Below, one piece after another: positions 4,886-7,079 of a stretch of 7,079 bases of DNA. The stretch covers positions 1-7,079 of the forward strand of contig CAYVQB010000047.1 in assembly GCA_964453985.1 (NCBI GenBank). Direction: 5' to 3'. How positions within the stretch are numbered: the first letter of the stretch is position 1; each line of letters opens with the position of its first letter. Made by a program: the position numbers and the translations under genes. This DNA comes from CAYVQB01 sp964453985. GTDB lineage: Bacteria > Babelota > Babeliae > Babelales > UASB340. The notes beneath the pieces were generated by a model. The model was not told the DNA's origin, did no database searches, and saw only the letters and a program-made list of their open reading frames with translations.

Positions 4886-6486
4886 TTGTTACCCTCAGTT
4901 AATTCTATTGTTTCTTCAATACCAATATTTTGTAAAAATGTTTCATCGTGAGATACTACGATCAATGCTCCCTTGTAACTTCGAAGTGCTCGCTCAATGC
5001 TTGCAATACTTTCCAAATCCATATTGTTTGTTGGTTCGTCGAGCAGGATAAGTTGCGGTGGCGTATCACCCATTAAAACACAGGCCAGTGCTGCGCGCAT
5101 TTTTTCTCCGCCGCTCAAATTACCAACGAGTCTTAATGCATCGTCGTGAGCAAAAAGAAATGCCGCCAACCGCAATCTGCAATCCGTTTCTCTTACATCC
5201 TGATTTAAGCATTTGAAGTTTTCAAGTATTGTTTGGTGGGCATTCAAAACGCTTAACACTTGATCGAGATATGTACACGGTTGTACGCCGATCTTGATGC
5301 TGCCGCTGGTTGGAACAAGTTGGCCCATGATTAATTTGAGCAAGGTTGTTTTTCCGCTGCCATTTTTTCCGGAAATGGCAATGCGCTTGGGACCAACCAA
5401 TGTAATGTTGAAGTCGTTTATAATTGGTTCACAGTTTGGGAAGCCAAATGTAAGATTCTGAATCTCCAGAACCAACTTTGTGTTATGAACCCTTGTTGCT
5501 TCAAGTTCAAAACCAAGCAACGCTTTTTGTTCAAGCTTTGATTTTGCCGTCGTAAGTTCAACTCTTACCGCTTCCAACTGTTTGTCGGTATTTCGTTCTA
5601 ACTTGCTTTTGGTGTGTTCAGATCGTTCCTTGTGGGCGCCCAAAACTATTGTTGGCAGACCGCCTTTGCGTTTTTCAGTTTTACCCTTGGTCGCTCGTTT
5701 CTCGTACCGCTCTTTGGTTTTCTGGATAACTTTTTTAGTTTTACTCAAATGTTTTTGTGCATCAAGAAGATCTTGCTCAAGCGCTTTCTGCTCGATTCTT
5801 TTTTGCTTGGTATAAGCCTCATAGTTGCCACCATAGGCTTTGGCGCCAAGCGAAGTAAGTTCAATGATTTGATCCATGGATGATAGGAGCTGTCTGTCGT
5901 GACTTACAATCAAGAGCCCCCCATCAAAACTTTTTATCATATCGTACAATGCCAATCGAGATTCGCTATCCAGATTGTTGGTTGGTTCGTCAAGAATCAA
6001 AAAGTCTGATTTGTTCATCAGGAGCCGAGCAAAAAACACGCGCGTTGCTTGTCCGCCACTCAAGGTTTTTATCTGTCTTGATAAGTCTAATTCGGCCAGG
6101 TTGCATCGATGTAGCAGTGCCTTTGCCCGTTCTACAACATCCCAGTCATCACCAACGGTTTCAAAATCGTGTTGATGCCCAAGTCCAACATTGATTCGTT
6201 CAAGCGCAGCAATTTTTTGATCAATACCAAAAACCCCTGCAATGGTTTGTTCTTGATCAATGACAAAATTTTGCTGCAGATATCCAATGGTGCAGTTTGC
6301 ATGGACAATGCCTGTTTGTGGCGTTAATTCACCAATAATCAAGCGTAAAAGCGTTGTTTTGCCCACGCCATTGCAGCCAACAAGGCCTGTTTTTTCGTTG
6401 CCCAAGCTCAATGATATATTTTTGAACAAATTATTGTTACTGACAGAATAAGATACTTTTTCGCAAATTAAGTTTTTTTTCAACAT
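4882..6486 (-). CDS. ABC-F family ATPase (duplicated ABC cassettes, ribosome-associated)
   Basis: The protein has 534 residues from ATG 6486, with GAGG seven nt upstream. There are two ABC cassettes and no membrane segment, the hallmark of ABC-F translation factors and ribosome-protection proteins. Cassette 1 has Walker A GCNGVGKT (37-44), signature LSGGQ (142-146), Walker B FLILDEP (162-168) and H-loop His196. Cassette 2 has GKNGSGKT (373-380), LSGGE (457-461), LILLDEP (479-485) and His513. Between them, about 215-330, is a basic, helical interdomain linker (RYEKRATKGKTEKRKGG region), the part that reaches toward the peptidyl-transferase centre in this family. All catalytic residues are present. 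Whether it is a housekeeping factor or a resistance protein cannot be decided from motifs, but the uORF and hairpin leader is of the kind seen in inducible resistance genes. It overlaps the downstream SDR by ATGA. A TTG at 6501 is an inferior start. Confidence 0.92.
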   Translation of the reverse strand: MLKKNLICEKVSYSVSNNNLFKNISLSLGNEKTGLVGCNGVGKTTLLRLIIGELTPQTGIVHANCTIGYLQQNFVIDQEQTIAGVFGIDQKIAALERINVGLGHQHDFETVGDDWDVVERAKALLHRCNLAELDLSRQIKTLSGGQATRVFFARLLMNKSDFLILDEPTNNLDSESRLALYDMIKSFDGGLLIVSHDRQLLSSMDQIIELTSLGAKAYGGNYEAYTKQKRIEQKALEQDLLDAQKHLSKTKKVIQKTKERYEKRATKGKTEKRKGGLPTIVLGAHKERSEHTKSKLERNTDKQLEAVRVELTTAKSKLEQKALLGFELEATRVHNTKLVLEIQNLTFGFPNCEPIINDFNITLVGPKRIAISGKNGSGKTTLLKLIMGQLVPTSGSIKIGVQPCTYLDQVLSVLNAHQTILENFKCLNQDVRETDCRLRLAAFLFAHDDALRLVGNLSGGEKMRAALACVLMGDTPPQLILLDEPTNNMDLESIASIERALRSYKGALIVVSHDETFLQNIGIEETIELTEGNK

Positions 6487-6599
6487 TTCAAACCTCAACA
6501 ATCATAAGGGTTTTAGGATAACCAATTGGGCTTATGATTTACCAAAAAATCTGTGCGATTTGATAGCAAGTTGCCCTACAAAATATGAGAGGTTGAAAT
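6485..6599 (-). promoter_or_regulatory. Candidate translational attenuator in the ABC-F leader
   Basis: In the mRNA, AUUUC and AACCUC inside the upstream ORF (6599-6589) are complementary to GAGGUU-U-GAAAU (6496-6485). That is 11 bp with one bulged U, covering the Shine-Dalgarno and the first two bases of the ABC-F AUG. Between them lies a hairpin with a 9-bp perfect stem (6531-6539 with 6500-6508) enclosing GGTT/AACC. A ribosome on the upstream ORF would prevent the long-range pairing and free the ABC-F start. The pairing is seen in the sequence; the mechanism is inferred from erm-type attenuators. Confidence 0.45.
6500..6539 (-). repeat. 9-bp leader hairpin upstream of ABC-F
   Basis: AATCATAAG (6531-6539 as read on the - strand) pairs with CTTATGATT (6500-6508). 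Nested GGTT (6520-6523) pairs with AACC (6509-6512). An 8-bp palindrome, CCAATTGG, sits at 6522-6529. It ends 3 nt before GAGG of the ABC-F ribosome-binding site. No T-run follows, so it is not a terminator. Confidence 0.6.
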
Positions 6600-6605
6600 T
6601 TTCAT
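6576..6605 (-). CDS. Putative 9-residue leader peptide of the ABC-F gene
   Basis: ATG at 6605-6603 is followed by eight sense codons and TAG, encoding MKISTSHIL. It has a good Shine-Dalgarno, AAGGAA (6618-6613), 7 nt upstream, better than that of ABC-F itself. It ends 89 nt before the ABC-F start. Codons 3-6 (ISTS) are the segment complementary to the ABC-F ribosome-binding site. Short stall-prone leader peptides in this position control erm genes and some ABC-F resistance genes. The peptide matches no known stalling sequence that I can name with certainty. Translation is unproven. Confidence 0.45.
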   Translation of the reverse strand: MKISTSHIL

Positions 6606-6645
6606 TTGCGAATTCCTTATAGATAAAAGATTAGATACATAATAT

Positions 6646-6676
6646 TTTATATTAAAATATCTGACCTAAAAGTCAA
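6646..6676 (-). promoter_or_regulatory. Possible promoter of the ABC-F operon
   Basis: On the - strand, TTGACT (6676-6671) is followed after 18-19 nt by ATATAA/TATAAA (6652-6646). The spacing is slightly long. Transcription would begin near 6640, giving a leader of about 150 nt that contains the upstream ORF and hairpin. AT-rich surroundings weaken the call. Confidence 0.35.
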
Positions 6677-7079
6677 AATCTGGTAATTTTTCAAGAAAAA
6701 ATGTGAAAATTGATATCTAAATTCAAGCTGGGAGCACAAAGCTTAGCTATTTAGCCGCAAAGAAAGGTTAAAGAGTATCACCATATGCATCCTCGCTATA
6801 ATATATTTTTAATTTATAAGATATTTTATGCTAAATAATAAGAAAACGTTGCTCTAATACCTAAGTAAAAAGCATTTGCCTAATTTTATGCACTTTGATA
6901 TTTTCAAATGAAAAAGTTCTAAAATAATCCGATGAGGCACACCAATTTTTTTCAATTTTCAATTATTGATGAATCTAGGCCTTTACCGAACGGGTCTGCT
7001 TTGGATCAAGCGGTGCAATAAATAATGAAAATCCGTACTACAATAATTTGCAGTTCACCCGCAAGAGAATGGTGATGCA
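6677..7079. other. AT-rich intergenic stretch with no recognised gene
   Basis: No frame of useful length with coding character was found. A TATAAT at 6797-6802 (+ strand) lacks a -35. The last 100 bases (from about 6976) are richer in GC. There a + frame is open from 6979 to the right edge (FTERVCFGSSGAINN, no clear start), and - strand frames end at stops near 6976 and 7006. These could be the tail of a gene or repeat lying mostly outside the window. Confidence 0.4.

Noticed and set aside
5582..6194. Several + strand ORFs inside the ABC-F gene
   Set aside because: They are antisense shadows of a clearly conserved ABC-F frame, with no family features.
6642..6660. AT palindrome (ATATTTTA/TAAAATAT) as a binding site
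   Set aside because: It is low-complexity AT sequence in an AT-rich promoter region, expected by chance.
6979..7079. Start of a + strand gene at the right edge
   Set aside because: It has no start codon with a ribosome-binding site and no recognised motif, and it is too short to judge.
1..7079. CRISPR array or long tandem repeats
   Set aside because: No regularly spaced direct repeats were seen by reading the window.

Overview
The window looks like part of a low-GC, reduced bacterial chromosome using the standard code. AT-rich coding, decayed antitoxin genes, a fresh insertion sequence and a broken operon suggest a host-associated lineage. The protein style recalls Dependentiae/TM6-like or other intracellular bacteria, but that is an impression, not a demonstrated placement.

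Layout from left to right. (1) 2-646, + strand: the C-terminal part of a MreC cell-shape protein, running in from the left edge. (2) 647-1583: a decay and tRNA zone. It holds GC-rich hairpins, a degenerate RelB/DinJ-like antitoxin remnant on the - strand, a terminator, tRNA-Arg(TCG), another hairpin-rich spacer, tRNA-Arg(CCT), a small ribbon-helix-helix-like antitoxin gene broken by one extra A in an A8 tract, and a strong terminator shared with the converging gene. (3) 1635-6605, - strand: what was once a three-gene series. It ran ABC-F ATPase, then a short-chain dehydrogenase (SDR) overlapping it by ATGA, then a membrane-anchored GNAT acetyltransferase fused to a VOC (glyoxalase-fold) domain. 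The SDR is dead twice over: an in-frame amber codon lies near codon 64, and a complete 1003-bp IS982-family element (18-bp perfect inverted repeats, 6-bp target duplication) has inserted before its C-terminal quarter. Removing the IS and one duplication copy rejoins the reading frame exactly (287 codons plus stop). (4) 6606-7079: AT-rich, no recognised gene.

The most interesting point is the leader of the ABC-F gene. A 9-codon upstream ORF with its own good Shine-Dalgarno lies about 90 nt before the ABC-F start. Codons 3-6 of that ORF are complementary over 11 bp (one bulged base) to the Shine-Dalgarno and start codon of ABC-F, and a 9-bp hairpin lies between the two segments. This has the architecture of translational attenuation by ribosome stalling on a leader peptide, as known for antibiotic-inducible resistance genes (erm, and several ribosome-protecting ABC-F genes). 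It would make this ABC-F a candidate for ribosome-stress-inducible expression; this is inference from sequence.

A second regulatory device is in the IS: a 15-bp perfect hairpin buries the transposase ribosome-binding site in any transcript that enters from outside.
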